Source of the DNA: Stappia sp.
Lineage (GTDB): Bacteria > Pseudomonadota > Alphaproteobacteria > Rhizobiales > Stappiaceae
Length of the DNA stretch: 64,000 nucleotides
Direction: 5' to 3'
NCBI RefSeq assembly: GCF_040110915.1
Contig: NZ_CP157793.1
Coordinates: forward strand, 508,939-572,938
Shown here one piece after another: positions 54,500 to 63,444 of this stretch (position 1 is its first letter; each line of letters starts with the position of its first letter). Under the pieces are notes generated by a model. The model did not search any database. It was given only the letters and a program-made list of their open reading frames with translations, and was not told where the DNA came from. The position numbers and the translations under genes are program-made.

Positions 54500-55366
54500 T
54501 CAGTCGTCCTCCGCAAGCACCTCGAGAAAGAGCTCGGCGAAGGCGCCGAGCAGCTCGTAGCACAGGATGACCTCGCGCGCGTCCGGGTCCCAGAAGGCAT
54601 TGGCCTCCTGGCAGGCGGTCGAGCGGAAGAGAACGGGCGCCGGCAACCGGTAGAGATCGTCCATCTCCTGCGCGACGACTTCCATCAATTCGGTCTCCTT
54701 CAGCAGCTCCGCGAAGGGCGCAAGATCCTCGGGCGCGGGGTCGTGCCGCACCTCGATCCAGCGCAGACCGCCCCCGTTCTCGGGCTTGCGATGCGCCTCG
54801 GTCACCCCGTCCCAGGCGGCCACCGCCTGATCGTAGTCGGCGGGGCAGGTTTCCACGCGGTCGCCGGGGAGTTCGAGATCGGCGGCCAATTCGCCGAAGG
54901 CGTCCGGATCGCTGCCGACCATCAGGCACAGCATGCGGTAGCCGCGTTGCAGGTCGAGATCGTGCTCGCCGTGAAAGACGAGATCGTCGTAAGCGTCGGA
55001 CGCGGAGAGGAACCAGCCGAGCATCGCCTGCGACAGCAGGTGGTCCATGTCCGCGTCGCCCGACTGCAACATGGAGATGGTGGCCAGATTGTCGACCGCA
55101 TCCTCTTCCTGACCGAGCACGGGAAGGTCGAGTTGCGACACCAGCATGTGGCCGGCTTCGTGATAGAGCGTGAAGAGCGCATTGCCTTCGACAAAATCGA
55201 GCAGGTCGTCGTAATCGGCGTCGGACAGGGCCTCGAGACGCTCGATGAGCGGCGGCTCCGCCGCGAGGGCCATCTGCAATGCGCCGAGGACAAGGGCGCC
55301 ACCCACCATGAGAGCGCTCAGCGCCTGGCAAAATCCGGTCGTCATTCTTGCGAAGCGTCGGGGCAT
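54500..55366 (-). CDS. DUF4344 family putative metallopeptidase, exported
   Basis: 288 residues. N-terminal signal-like region (FCQALSALMVGGALVLGALQMALA) with likely cleavage near ALAAEP. Zinc-metallopeptidase motif HEAGH in LYHEAGHMLVSQLDLP, with downstream EDAVDNLATI characteristic of DUF4344. The rest is rich in Asp and Glu. It is probably periplasmic or extracellular. Neither substrate nor physiological role is known. The ATG at 55366 was chosen so that the hydrophobic stretch follows a short Arg-containing n-region. Confidence 0.82.
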   Translation of the reverse strand: MPRRFARMTTGFCQALSALMVGGALVLGALQMALAAEPPLIERLEALSDADYDDLLDFVEGNALFTLYHEAGHMLVSQLDLPVLGQEEDAVDNLATISMLQSGDADMDHLLSQAMLGWFLSASDAYDDLVFHGEHDLDLQRGYRMLCLMVGSDPDAFGELAADLELPGDRVETCPADYDQAVAAWDGVTEAHRKPENGGGLRWIEVRHDPAPEDLAPFAELLKETELMEVVAQEMDDLYRLPAPVLFRSTACQEANAFWDPDAREVILCYELLGAFAELFLEVLAEDD

Positions 55367-55478
55367 GTCGTCTGCGTCTCCCTGCGCGACCCGGTCCGGT
55401 CCATGCCGTGTCACTGCGCGCGATCATGCCGCCGTTGCACGCGCAAGGCAACGCGCCCGCCGTCCGGTTTCCCGCAGC

Positions 55479-55826
55479 TCAGAGGATCGCCAGCACCGCC
55501 TCGGGCGGCCGGCCGAGCGCGGCCTTGCCTTGGGCGAAGACGACCGGACGTTCGATCAGGACGGGATGCGCGGCCATCGCTGCGACGAGGGCGTCCGGGT
55601 CGGTCTCGCTCGTCAGGCCGAGGTCGCGATAGACGGCTTCCTTCGTGCGCATCAGCTTGCGCGGATCCTCGAAGCCGAGCGCGGCGAGGGCCGCGCGGAT
55701 CTCCTCCGCGTCCGGCGCATCGTCGAGATAGTGGCGCACGGTCGGAGAAATCCCGCGCTCTTCCAGCAGCGCAAGCGTCTGCCGCGATTTCGAGCAGCGC
55801 GGATTGTGCCAGAGGGTGACGGTCAT
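55479..55826 (-). CDS. arsC: Arsenate reductase, glutaredoxin-dependent (ArsC family)
   Basis: 115-residue thioredoxin-fold protein with the active-site Cys11 in NPRCSKSRQT and later IERPVVF (the conserved Arg near 93). It reduces arsenate to arsenite with glutathione and glutaredoxin. Related YffB/Spx-like proteins share the fold, but the C-S-K-S motif and R-P segment favour ArsC. It overlaps the pyrD stop (ATGA at 55823-55826), so it is the third gene of a DUF952-pyrD-arsC unit. No arsB or arsR is nearby. Confidence 0.9.
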   Translation of the reverse strand: MTVTLWHNPRCSKSRQTLALLEERGISPTVRHYLDDAPDAEEIRAALAALGFEDPRKLMRTKEAVYRDLGLTSETDPDALVAAMAAHPVLIERPVVFAQGKAALGRPPEAVLAIL

Positions 55827-56938
55827 GCGGGTGCTCCGTCCGCATCCGGGTCGAGCCGGGCCCAGGCGTCGGTGTTCTGGCCCACCGCCTGCTCGAGCGA
55901 CGACAGGCCGTGCCGGTCGAGACAGGCGGAGAGATGGGTCAGGATGCGCCCGACCAGACCGGGGCCTTCGTAGACGAGGCCGGTGTAGAGCTGGATCAAC
56001 GTCGCGCCGGCGGTGATCTTCGTCCAGGCGGTTTCGCCGCTGTCGATCCCGCCGACGCCGACCAGCGGCAGGTCGGGACCGACGCGCTGGCGCATGCGCG
56101 CCAGCGTGATCGTCGCGCGGCGGAACAGCGGGCGTCCGGACAGCCCGCCCGCCTCGCCGGCACCGGCCGTGTCGGTGAGCCCGGCGCGCGACAGCGTCGT
56201 GTTGGAGACGATCAGTCCGTCCACCCGGGCGGCCAGCACCTCGGCGGCGATGTCGTCGAGGCCGGCTTCGTCCACGTCCGGAGCGATCTTGAGAAGGACC
56301 GGCACGGTCCGGCCATGGGTCCGGGCCGCCGCATCGCGCGCCTCGAGCACGCGCGCCAGCAGCTCTTTCAGCGCGTCGCGCGCCTGAAGGTCGCGCAGGC
56401 CCGGCGTGTTCGGCGAGGAGATGTTGACCGTGAAATAGCTCGCCAGATCGGCGAAGGTCTCGATTCCGGCGACATAGTCCGCCACCCGGTCCTGCGCGTC
56501 CTTGTTGGCACCGACATTGACGCCGACGACGCCCGTGCGGTGCCGGCGGGCGAGGAGACGCGTGCGCAGTGCTGCGTGACCCTCGTTGTTGAAGCCGAGC
56601 CGGTTGATGACGCCGTGGTCCGGGACCAGACGAAAAACGCGCGGCTTCGGGTTGCCGTCCTGCGGGCGTGGCGTCACCGTACCGACTTCCGTGAAGCCGA
56701 ACCCGAGCTTCAGGAGCGCGTCGGGGACCTCGCCGTTCTTGTCGAAGCCCGCCGCCATGCCGAGCGGATTGGGGAAGGTGAGGTCGCCGAGGGAGACGGA
56801 CAGACGCGGGTCGGCCGGGACCGGACAGGCCGGGGTGAGGCCGCTGGCAAGCGCCTTGATGGTCATCCCGTGCGCGGTTTCCGCGTCGAGGGAAAAGAGC
56901 GCGCGCCGCGCGGCGGCATCGACGAGACCCTTCAGCAT
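55823..56938 (-). CDS. pyrD: Dihydroorotate dehydrogenase (quinone), class 2
   Basis: 371-residue membrane-associated flavoprotein of pyrimidine synthesis. It oxidises dihydroorotate to orotate with quinone. Seen: N-terminal amphipathic region (LKGLVDAAARRALFSLDAETAHGM), GMAAGFDKNGE, the class 2 catalytic Ser in NISSPNTPGLR, LLKIAPD, and the FMN-phosphate site VGVGGI. The ATG at 56938 overlaps the preceding DUF952 gene by seven bases, giving the family's usual N-terminus. Longer in-frame starts lie inside that gene. Confidence 0.95.
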   Translation of the reverse strand: MLKGLVDAAARRALFSLDAETAHGMTIKALASGLTPACPVPADPRLSVSLGDLTFPNPLGMAAGFDKNGEVPDALLKLGFGFTEVGTVTPRPQDGNPKPRVFRLVPDHGVINRLGFNNEGHAALRTRLLARRHRTGVVGVNVGANKDAQDRVADYVAGIETFADLASYFTVNISSPNTPGLRDLQARDALKELLARVLEARDAAARTHGRTVPVLLKIAPDVDEAGLDDIAAEVLAARVDGLIVSNTTLSRAGLTDTAGAGEAGGLSGRPLFRRATITLARMRQRVGPDLPLVGVGGIDSGETAWTKITAGATLIQLYTGLVYEGPGLVGRILTHLSACLDRHGLSSLEQAVGQNTDAWARLDPDADGAPA

Positions 56939-57279
56939 CCCGCTTCCTCCGGGAAGACATGCGCGCCGTCCGGCCCGAGCGGCAGGTCCTTGACCCAGAC
57001 CACCGCGTCCATGGAGAGCTCCGCGTAGAGATGGGGAAACAGCGCTCCGCCGCGCGAGGGCTCCCATCTGAGCGCGTCGCCGAGACGGTCGGCCTCCACC
57101 GCGACAAGAACCAGATCGCCCTGGCCCTTGAAATGCTTGGCGGCCGTCTCGCGCGCCTGGTCGGCGGTGGAGAAATGGATGTAGCCGTCCGCCAGATCGA
57201 CCGGCGCGCCGGTGAAACGGCCGACCTGCTCGGCCGCGCGCCAGTCGGCTGCGGGAGAAATCTTGTAGATCAGGGGCAT
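56932..57279 (-). CDS. DUF952 domain protein
   Basis: 115 residues starting MPLIYKISPAADWRAAE, with GYIHFSTADQARETAAKHF and a C-terminal FPHLYAELSMDAVVWV, which define DUF952. The family is small, cytoplasmic and of unknown function, and is often next to pyrD in alphaproteobacteria, as here. The start at 57279 matches the conserved N-terminus. It overlaps pyrD by seven bases. Confidence 0.88.
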   Translation of the reverse strand: MPLIYKISPAADWRAAEQVGRFTGAPVDLADGYIHFSTADQARETAAKHFKGQGDLVLVAVEADRLGDALRWEPSRGGALFPHLYAELSMDAVVWVKDLPLGPDGAHVFPEEAGC

Positions 57280-57429
57280 GGAACGAACCTCGGCGGCTGG
57301 GAGACGCAACGGCTCACTGGGGATACTGAAGCGGCGGCCGGCGCACAAGACCCGGGCCGGCGATTGCGGCAAATCTCGGCCGGGTGCACCTGGCGCCGGG
57401 CGTCACGCACGCCCAACCGCTCCCGGGCG

Positions 57430-58314
57430 TCACGCGCGCCCGAGCGCTCCGGCAAGCCGGAGCAGGGCCCTGCCAAGGCGCGTGCGCGGCACGATCACCT
57501 CGAAACAGGGGTCCGAGTCGGTTGCAAGGCTGTGCTTGTAGTCGGAGGCGGGAGGCAGCATGTCATAGCTGTCGAACCGCAACGCGCGGGAGCGTTCCAG
57601 GATCGCCGCCGTCAGGAGGTGTCCGGGGGCGAAGCGGCGATGGGCGTTGTCGAAGCTTGAGATCACCGACAAAAGCCGCGTGTTGTCCTGAAGGCAGGCC
57701 TGATAAGCGACCGGAGTTCCGTTGACGGTCAGGGCGAACAGGCGATAGCCGGCCGGATCGCCCTGCGCGAAAGTGGTGCGAAAAAACGTCTGGAAGACGG
57801 GATCGCGAAAGCCGACAGCGATCTTCAGCCGCCGGTTCAGCCAGTCGCGCTTCCAGTGAAGCATGCGCTTGCAGGCCGCCGAACGCTGTGCCGGGTCGAT
57901 CAGCTCCTCGCAGCGGACAGGCCCCAGCGCCTCGAGGGCGCGGGTGCGTCGCCGCAAGCTCTTGCGTGCGTTCCTGCCAAGCCGCGACGGCGCCCAGCCG
58001 CCGGAAACGTCCACGCGGCTCGACCGATGGGGCACGATGCGGCTTCCGGCCGGCAGGTCCGGCGCTCCCGCCCCGTACAGCGCGTCGGGGGGCAGGTAGC
58101 GCAGGCGCAGAAGGTCGGCGTCAAGGGCGAGCGCTTCGCCGAGCAACGCCGCAAAGCGGGTTGCGGCTTGTGCGGGCGCGACGGTTCCCAGCGGATAGGG
58201 GTGCATCGGGTCGACGGCGAAAAGCGTGATGCGGGCCGCCAGCAGGTCTTGCGTCCGAAAATCGCCCCGCGCGCCGCCGATGGAAGCCGCAATCTCCGGG
58301 CATGTTGTTTTCAT
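57430..58314 (-). CDS. GNAT-type acetyltransferase (BioF2-like/CelD domain)
   Basis: 294 residues. The central and C-terminal part fits the BioF2-like/FemAB-type acyltransferase domain: RNARKSLRRRTRALE near 114, WKRDWLNRRLK near 153, YRLFALTVNGTPVAYQA near 191, and a late FDSYDMLPPASDYKHSLATD. Such proteins are often ~350-400 residues, so the N-terminal part may be short here. Related genes act in polysaccharide or lipid acylation, but none is adjacent. Substrate is unknown. It is divergent from the S24-like regulator. Confidence 0.75.
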   Translation of the reverse strand: MKTTCPEIAASIGGARGDFRTQDLLAARITLFAVDPMHPYPLGTVAPAQAATRFAALLGEALALDADLLRLRYLPPDALYGAGAPDLPAGSRIVPHRSSRVDVSGGWAPSRLGRNARKSLRRRTRALEALGPVRCEELIDPAQRSAACKRMLHWKRDWLNRRLKIAVGFRDPVFQTFFRTTFAQGDPAGYRLFALTVNGTPVAYQACLQDNTRLLSVISSFDNAHRRFAPGHLLTAAILERSRALRFDSYDMLPPASDYKHSLATDSDPCFEVIVPRTRLGRALLRLAGALGRA

Positions 58315-58673
58315 TCCTGGTTTTTCCGGACCGTCTGGCTGCGCGACAGGTCGTTCGCGGCGCGCCCTTGTTTCGGACTGGTATCAGTATCCCGCGCGGT
58401 GAAGCAAACGCCATCGAAACGTCCGCCCGACCGCAAAGGGCGCGCAACCCGCGCACGTCGCGGCGCCGAACGGAGACCGGACCGGAGAGACCGGGCCCGG
58501 GAGATCGGCTTTGGAGAAAGTGGCCCTCCCGGACTGGCGTTTTTTACGAATTAGGAATATATACCGAAGCGGGGATAACCGTCCCGCCGCATGTGCGATT
58601 CCCCGGCCCGACCGGAGGACAAGACCTCCGGCGGACGCGATTCACGAGCGCAACGCGGGATCAACGGAGCCGG
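58315..58673. other. Intergenic region between divergent genes
   Basis: About 360 bases without a convincing gene. Mostly GC-rich, with one AT-rich patch at 58532-58565 (GAATTAGGAATATATACC) that may hold the promoter of the downstream regulator. No inverted repeat long enough to call an operator was seen. Confidence 0.45.
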
Positions 58674-59366
58674 ATGATGCTGTCGCATGCGAGCATATGG
58701 TCCGCGATCGACAGACTGGCGCAGCGGCACGGACTGAGCCCGTCCGGCCTGGCCCGGCGCGCAGGATTGGACCCGACGGCCTTCAACCCGTCCAAGCGCA
58801 CGTCCGCCGACGGGCGTCCGCGCTGGCCGTCGATGGAGTCCATTGCCAAGATCCTGAATGCGACCGAGGCGGATCTCGCCGACTTCGTCGATCTCGTCGA
58901 CGAGCGGCGGCGCGCGCATCCCCCCGCCTTCGACATCGACCGGCCGCCCGCGCCGGACGAGGCGGTCCCGGTCTTCGCCATGACTCCGAGCGGAGCGCCC
59001 GGCTTCTTTCACGATGGAGGCGCGCCCGAGCCGGCGGGCTGGCCGTCCGCACCGGCCGGGCAGGCCGGCATGAGCGCCATGGGCCCGACCGGCCGCCAGG
59101 GCGATATCGCGGTGCGGGTCAGCGGCGACGCCATGCTGCCGCTCTATCGCGACGGCGATGTGGTTGTCGTGTCGCCGGCCCAGGCGCTGGAACCGGGCAA
59201 CCGCGTGCTGGTGCGTCAGGTGACGGGCAGTCTCACCGCGCATGTCTTCCGGCGCCGAACCCGCACGCGCTTCGAGTTCGGGGCCGTGGCCCCCGGCGCG
59301 CCGGCCCTGACGCTGGCGCTGGCCGAGGTCGACTGGGTGGCCCGCATCGTCTGGGCGAGCCAGTAG
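58674..59366 (+). CDS. HTH regulator with S24/LexA-like domain lacking the catalytic Ser
   Basis: 230 residues. An N-terminal helix-turn-helix (LSPSGLARRAGLDPTAFNPSK) is followed by a linker and a C-terminal S24-type domain. In self-cleaving LexA/CI proteins the nucleophile lies in G-(D/x)-S-M; here it reads SGDAMLPLYRDGDVVVV, with Ala in place of Ser. The cleavage function is thus probably lost while the fold is kept. Similar GDSM-containing regulators are common in Rhizobiales. There is no phage context. Two ATGs (58674, 58677) are possible starts; GGAG lies just upstream. The SNase-like gene follows after 13 bases. Confidence 0.8.
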   Translation: MMLSHASIWSAIDRLAQRHGLSPSGLARRAGLDPTAFNPSKRTSADGRPRWPSMESIAKILNATEADLADFVDLVDERRRAHPPAFDIDRPPAPDEAVPVFAMTPSGAPGFFHDGGAPEPAGWPSAPAGQAGMSAMGPTGRQGDIAVRVSGDAMLPLYRDGDVVVVSPAQALEPGNRVLVRQVTGSLTAHVFRRRTRTRFEFGAVAPGAPALTLALAEVDWVARIVWASQ

Positions 59367-59379
59367 GCGGGAGGGGATC

Positions 59380-60240
59380 ATGCGGATCGGCCAACTCGCG
59401 ATCGCGCTCGTCGCCGGATCGGCGATGACCGCGGGGCTTTTGCTGGCGGCCCAGATCGCCTGGGGACCGGGCGCCGATGGCGGCACGCCCGCGCCCGGCC
59501 CCGCGCCCGGTTCCGCGCAAGAGGCGGCCTCGGAACCCGTCGCCGCCGTGGAGCTTCCCCCCGCGCCGCTGCCCGACACGATCCGCAATGTCGCGCCGGA
59601 CGGCATCCTGCCGCCGCCGCCGGTGTCGGGGCCCTTGACCCGGGTGGCCTCGCGCGCGCCAGAGCGCCCCGTCCAGGAGGTGCCGGAGGAGATCAGCTTT
59701 CGCCGCCCGGTGGTGCTCGATGCCGGCACCTTGCGGATGAAGCGTCTGACGGTCCGCCTCGCCGGCCTCGATGCGCCGGCGCTCGCGGAGACCTGTCCGT
59801 CCCGCCTTGGCGGAACCTGGCCCTGCGGCATGCGGGCGCGCACGGCGCTCAGAGCCTTCGTGCGCCGGCGCGCGGTCACCTGTGAGGACATGGTGGAGAT
59901 CGCGCCGGGCCTCGTGTCGGCCCGTTGCCGCCGGCAGGACGAGGATCTGAGCGCCTGGATGGTGCAACAGGGTTGGGCGCGGCCGGGAGAGGGGGCCGGA
60001 GCGGAGATGCGCGCTGCCGCGGAGGCGGCGCGCGACGCACGCAAGGGCATCTGGCAACTCGAACAGCGACCGCCCGCTCCGACCACGAAAAGCGCGGCAC
60101 CCGCCGCCGCCACGCCGGAGGCTCCATTCGCGGGAGAGGGGGACGGGCTGGAGGATCTCGGCGGCGGCGTCGACATTGTCGACACGCCCTGGTTTCCGGG
60201 TGCGCAGACGCCGGACGAAGCGCAGCCCGCAGACCCCTGA
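59380..60240 (+). CDS. Exported SNase-like (thermonuclease family) protein
   Basis: 286 residues. N-terminal signal or anchor (LAIALVAGSAMTAGLLLAAQI). A Pro/Ala-rich linker is followed by a degenerate staphylococcal-nuclease-like domain at about 110-225: VRLAGLDAPALAETC, CGMRARTALRAFV, and GWARPG. Key acidic residues (Asp-Gly-Asp before VRL and the Glu after) are replaced, so nuclease activity is doubtful. A low-complexity tail ends the protein. It begins 13 bases after the S24-like regulator and is probably co-transcribed with it. Confidence 0.72.
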   Translation: MRIGQLAIALVAGSAMTAGLLLAAQIAWGPGADGGTPAPGPAPGSAQEAASEPVAAVELPPAPLPDTIRNVAPDGILPPPPVSGPLTRVASRAPERPVQEVPEEISFRRPVVLDAGTLRMKRLTVRLAGLDAPALAETCPSRLGGTWPCGMRARTALRAFVRRRAVTCEDMVEIAPGLVSARCRRQDEDLSAWMVQQGWARPGEGAGAEMRAAAEAARDARKGIWQLEQRPPAPTTKSAAPAAATPEAPFAGEGDGLEDLGGGVDIVDTPWFPGAQTPDEAQPADP

Positions 60241-60249
60241 TCGCGCGCA

Positions 60250-60345
60250 TCCCTTGCCCCCGCCTTGGTCTGCCCCCGCGTTCGTCTGCCCCCGGTCTGG
60301 TCTTCGCCCGGTACGGTCTTCTCCCGGTTAGGTCTCGGGGGTGAT
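60250..60345. repeat. Imperfect ~17-bp repeats upstream of the HDAC-family gene
   Basis: Four imperfect units related to GGTCTGCCCCCG follow one another between about 60256 and 60335, with sequence drifting to GGTCTTCTCCCGG. They fill most of the gap between the SNase-like gene and the deacetylase-family gene. No function is recognised. Confidence 0.5.
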
Positions 60346-60426
60346 CTTGCCTTTGACGGGACGCGCGTCATATGGCGGAAGCGATCACCCCGCCTCGTCT
60401 CGCAGATCCCCGGTGCCGCCGACCCC

Positions 60427-61329
60427 ATGCCGCTTGCCGTCGTCCATCATCCCGCCTTCTGTGCCGACATTCCCGCCGGTCATCGTTTCCCGATGAACAA
60501 GTTTCGTCGGGTGGCGGAGGTGCTGGTGGAGGACGGCATCGTCGCGCCCGACGGATTTCACCGGCCCGCGCCGGCGCCGGCAGGCTGGGTGGCGCTTGCG
60601 CACGCACGCGCTTATGTCGACCAGGTGTTTTCCGCGACCGTGCCGCATGCGATCGCACGCGAGATCGGCCTGCCGATGAGCGAGAGCGTCGGCTTCCGCG
60701 CCCGCTGCGCGACCGCCGGCACGCTGTTGACCGCGACGTTGGCGCTGGAGCAGGGCATCGCCTGCAACACGGCCGGCGGCAGCCATCACGCGCGGCGGGC
60801 GCATGGCGCGGGCTTTTGCGTCTTCAACGACGTGGCGGTGGCGATCCGCGTGCTCCTGGCGGACGGCGCGATCCGCCGGGCGCTGGTGATCGACCTCGAC
60901 GTGCATCAGGGCGACGGGACGGCGGAGATCTTCGCCGGCGATCCGGCGGTCTACACGCTCTCCCTCCATGCCCGGCGCAATTATCCGGTGCGCAAGGTGC
61001 CCTCGAGCCTGGATGTCGCGCTGGAGGACGGGCTGGGCGATGCGGCCTATCTGGAGGCGGTCGAACGCGCGGTGCCCGAGGCGATCCGCGCCGCGCGGCC
61101 CGACATCGTCTTCTACAACGCCGGCGTCGATCCGCACGAGGAGGACCGGCTGGGGCGCCTCGCGCTGTCGGATGCCGGGCTGGAGGCGCGCGACCGCTTC
61201 GTCATCCGCACCGTGCGCGCCGCCGGCATTCCGCTGGCCGGCGTGATCGGCGGCGGCTACCTGAAGGACATCGACCGGCTGGCGCGCCGCCATACGATCC
61301 TGCACCGCGTCGCGTCGGAACATGCGTGA
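60427..61329 (+). CDS. Histone-deacetylase family amidohydrolase
   Basis: 300-residue zinc hydrolase. Seen: [13 protein letters not shown] at the N-terminus, the active-site GGSHHA (paired His) near 118, zinc ligands in [10 protein letters not shown] near 158-167, and [13 protein letters not shown] near 236. Bacterial members deacetylate acetoin-related, polyamine or lysine substrates. The PMNKFRR variant occurs in a Class IV-like bacterial group. The substrate is unknown. The ATG at 60427 was chosen because the family similarity starts there; an upstream in-frame start adds 54 unrelated residues. Confidence 0.88.
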   Translation: MPLAVVHHPAFCADIPAGHRFPMNKFRRVAEVLVEDGIVAPDGFHRPAPAPAGWVALAHARAYVDQVFSATVPHAIAREIGLPMSESVGFRARCATAGTLLTATLALEQGIACNTAGGSHHARRAHGAGFCVFNDVAVAIRVLLADGAIRRALVIDLDVHQGDGTAEIFAGDPAVYTLSLHARRNYPVRKVPSSLDVALEDGLGDAAYLEAVERAVPEAIRAARPDIVFYNAGVDPHEEDRLGRLALSDAGLEARDRFVIRTVRAAGIPLAGVIGGGYLKDIDRLARRHTILHRVASEHA

Positions 61330-61371
61330 GCGCGTGGTCCCTGAGCGGGGCGGCCGCGCAAGCGCGCGCGG

Positions 61372-61647
61372 TCAGTCGCGCCGGCCCATGTTGAGGAGCC
61401 GCAGCACGATCCACACGGGGATCACCACCACCGCGCCGAGCAGCAGATAGCGTCCGAATTGCCCGAGCGCCTCGAAGCCCATGTTCCAAAGCCGCTCGAT
61501 GAAGGACACGAGCCCGTCGACCAGGTCGAGCGGGTCGAGATCGAGCGCCGACATCAGCACGCCGACGACGAAGGACAGGAACAGCAGCTTGAGGATCACG
61601 CGGCCCGGCGAATCTCCGAGAAAGCGGGCGAGCGTTCGATTGGCCAT
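61372..61647 (-). CDS. DUF6460 family small membrane protein
   Basis: 91 residues starting MANRTLARFLGDSPGRVILKLL, with two hydrophobic helices (LLFLSFVVGVLMSALDL and LLLGAVVVIPVWIVLRLL). The RFLGDSPxRVxxKLLxLSFxVG pattern matches DUF6460. Short, inner membrane, no known role. The ATG at 61647 is the start of conservation; longer in-frame extensions are Arg/Gly-rich and lack similarity. Confidence 0.75.
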   Translation of the reverse strand: MANRTLARFLGDSPGRVILKLLFLSFVVGVLMSALDLDPLDLVDGLVSFIERLWNMGFEALGQFGRYLLLGAVVVIPVWIVLRLLNMGRRD

Positions 61648-61957
61648 GAAGAAGGTCCTTGGATAGGCGGATCCGGCCCCGTCCTTGCGGGGTCGCCCGG
61701 CCGGGAGCGTCGTGCACATCACGGTCGGACCGCGACCATAAACGCCGCGCACGGGCGCGCCAAGCCGGACGCCGCGACCCTTCCGCCGGCCAACGCCTTC
61801 CTTCCGCCGCATTGCCTTGTGACATCCGGGAAAAGGCGTTGCGCGCCTGCGTGATGCGGCCCCGCCGGGGTCCGCGACCGCCGGGTCTTGACGAGGCCCT
61901 CGGCCTGCGAGCACAAAAGCGCGTCGACCTGCTGTTCCATCGGGGATCCGAACCTCC
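61648..61957. other. Intergenic region between divergent genes
   Basis: About 310 GC-rich bases without a convincing gene. TTGACG at about 61887-61892 has only a weak -10 match 17 bases on, and could serve the META-domain gene. Nothing else was recognised. Confidence 0.4.
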
Positions 61958-62410
61958 ATGCCCGCTGCCGGATTTCGCTTCGTCATCGCTGCCCTCGCCG
62001 TCACTTGCCTCGGCGCGTCTCTTGCGCCCGGCGTGGCCGCCGCCGGCGACGACCGTCCGGGCATCGCCGGCGAATGGCGCATCGGGGCCATCGCGACGGA
62101 GGCGGGGGCGCTGGTCGATCTGGACGGCGCGACCTCGGCGCGCACGGAGGTCGTGATCGACCGGCACGGATTGTGGGCGGCCTCGGCCGGCTGCAACCGG
62201 CTGCGCGGCACGCTGGAGCAGGCGGGGCGCACGATCTCGGTCTCGGACCGGGTAATGGCCACCAAGATGGCCTGCCAGGGCCCGGCGGGCGATCTGGAGC
62301 GGCGCTTCATGAAGTACTTCCCCGCCGCCGTCGAGGTCGACGGCGTCGCCGGCCGCGTGCTTCTGCGCGACGCCTCGGGCGCGGCCGTTGTGCTTCTCGT
62401 CGGTCGCTGA
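61958..62410 (+). CDS. META domain protein, exported
   Basis: 150 residues with a signal peptide (FVIAALAVTCLGASLAPGVAAAG, likely cleaved after the AAA) and a META domain: GEWRIGAI, then the hallmark GCNRLRG and VMATKMACQGP. The family includes E. coli HslJ, an outer-membrane or periplasmic heat-inducible protein tied to novobiocin resistance. Its role here is inferred only from the domain. It is convergent with the EamA transporter gene, with six bases between stops. Confidence 0.85.
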   Translation: MPAAGFRFVIAALAVTCLGASLAPGVAAAGDDRPGIAGEWRIGAIATEAGALVDLDGATSARTEVVIDRHGLWAASAGCNRLRGTLEQAGRTISVSDRVMATKMACQGPAGDLERRFMKYFPAAVEVDGVAGRVLLRDASGAAVVLLVGR

Positions 62411-62416
62411 GACGGC

Positions 62417-63328
62417 CTATCCGCGCAGGCTTCGCGCGCGGCGCGGACGAAGCAGACCGGTCACCAGCGCAACGCCCAGGAAGATCAGCATCAGCCCGAT
62501 GGCAAGCGCCGGCGTCACCGCCTCGCCCAAGAGCCAGGTGCCGAGCAGGATGGAAAAGCCGGCGCGCATGTAGCTGCCGGTGGTGACCCCGAGCGGCCCC
62601 AGCGTGCGCACCAGCCGAAAGAACACGACGGAGGCAAGCGCGGTGGACAGCAGGCCCAGCGCCGCAATGGCGGCCAGCGCCTTCGCATCCGGCGCGCGCG
62701 CCAGCGGCGCATCGACCGCAAGGGCGATCGGGATCATCAGGAGCGCGCCGAACCCCATCGAGCAGGCGGCCGTGATCAGCGCCGGCTGGTCGGCAAACCG
62801 CCGGGCGTTCAAGGCCGACACTCCATAGCACAGGCTGGCCGCCACGACGGCCAACTGACCGGCGAGCTGGCTGTCCTTCGACGCCAGCGCCGCCGGCCCC
62901 ATGATCGCCAGCACCCCGGAAAAGCCGAGCGTCACGCCGAGCAGCTTGCGGCCCGCCGCCTCCCGCTCCTTCAGCAGCACGAAGCCGATCAGGAACACGA
63001 AGAGCGGCGGCGTGGTGCTCAACAGGCTCGCCATGCCGCTGTCGATATGCTGCTGCCCCCAGCTGATCAGCGAGAAGGGCAGGGCGGTCTGCAGCGCGCC
63101 CTGGCCTGCGAGCGCGCCCCAGCGCCGGGGCGTTTTCGGCAGCGGCAGCCGGCGGATCGCCACCAGTGCCATCAGCACGAGGGCGGCGAGCGTCAGACGT
63201 CCGGCGACGATGGTGGCCGGCGGCACGGTGTCGAGCGCGACCTCGATCAGCGTGAAGGAACTGCCCCACAAAAAGGCGAGCAGCACCAGCAGGGCGATGT
63301 CGAGCCGCGGGGCGGCGGGAGAGGACAT
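62417..63328 (-). CDS. EamA/DMT superfamily transporter
   Basis: 303 residues with ten hydrophobic helices in two EamA repeats: LLVLLAFLWGSSFTLIEVAL at the N-terminus and a second half beginning near 150. The WGSSF motif is typical. Members export metabolites or amino acids across the inner membrane. The substrate is unknown. It stands alone, convergent with the META gene and about 115 bases from the fatty-acid oxidation gene on the same strand. Confidence 0.87.
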   Translation of the reverse strand: MSSPAAPRLDIALLVLLAFLWGSSFTLIEVALDTVPPATIVAGRLTLAALVLMALVAIRRLPLPKTPRRWGALAGQGALQTALPFSLISWGQQHIDSGMASLLSTTPPLFVFLIGFVLLKEREAAGRKLLGVTLGFSGVLAIMGPAALASKDSQLAGQLAVVAASLCYGVSALNARRFADQPALITAACSMGFGALLMIPIALAVDAPLARAPDAKALAAIAALGLLSTALASVVFFRLVRTLGPLGVTTGSYMRAGFSILLGTWLLGEAVTPALAIGLMLIFLGVALVTGLLRPRRARSLRG

Positions 63329-63444
63329 GCGGGACGCACTCCGGCATATGGCGGGGCAGGCGGGCGGGGGCGGCCTGAAATCCGGACCCTATCCCGATTC
63401 CGCTGCCCCCGGTATGCCGTCCCGCCGTCTCCGGCCGATCCGCC

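Noticed and set aside
58674..60240. Prophage remnant (repressor-like regulator plus nuclease-like gene)
   Set aside because: No structural, integrase or lysis genes nearby; such regulators occur in ordinary chromosomal settings.
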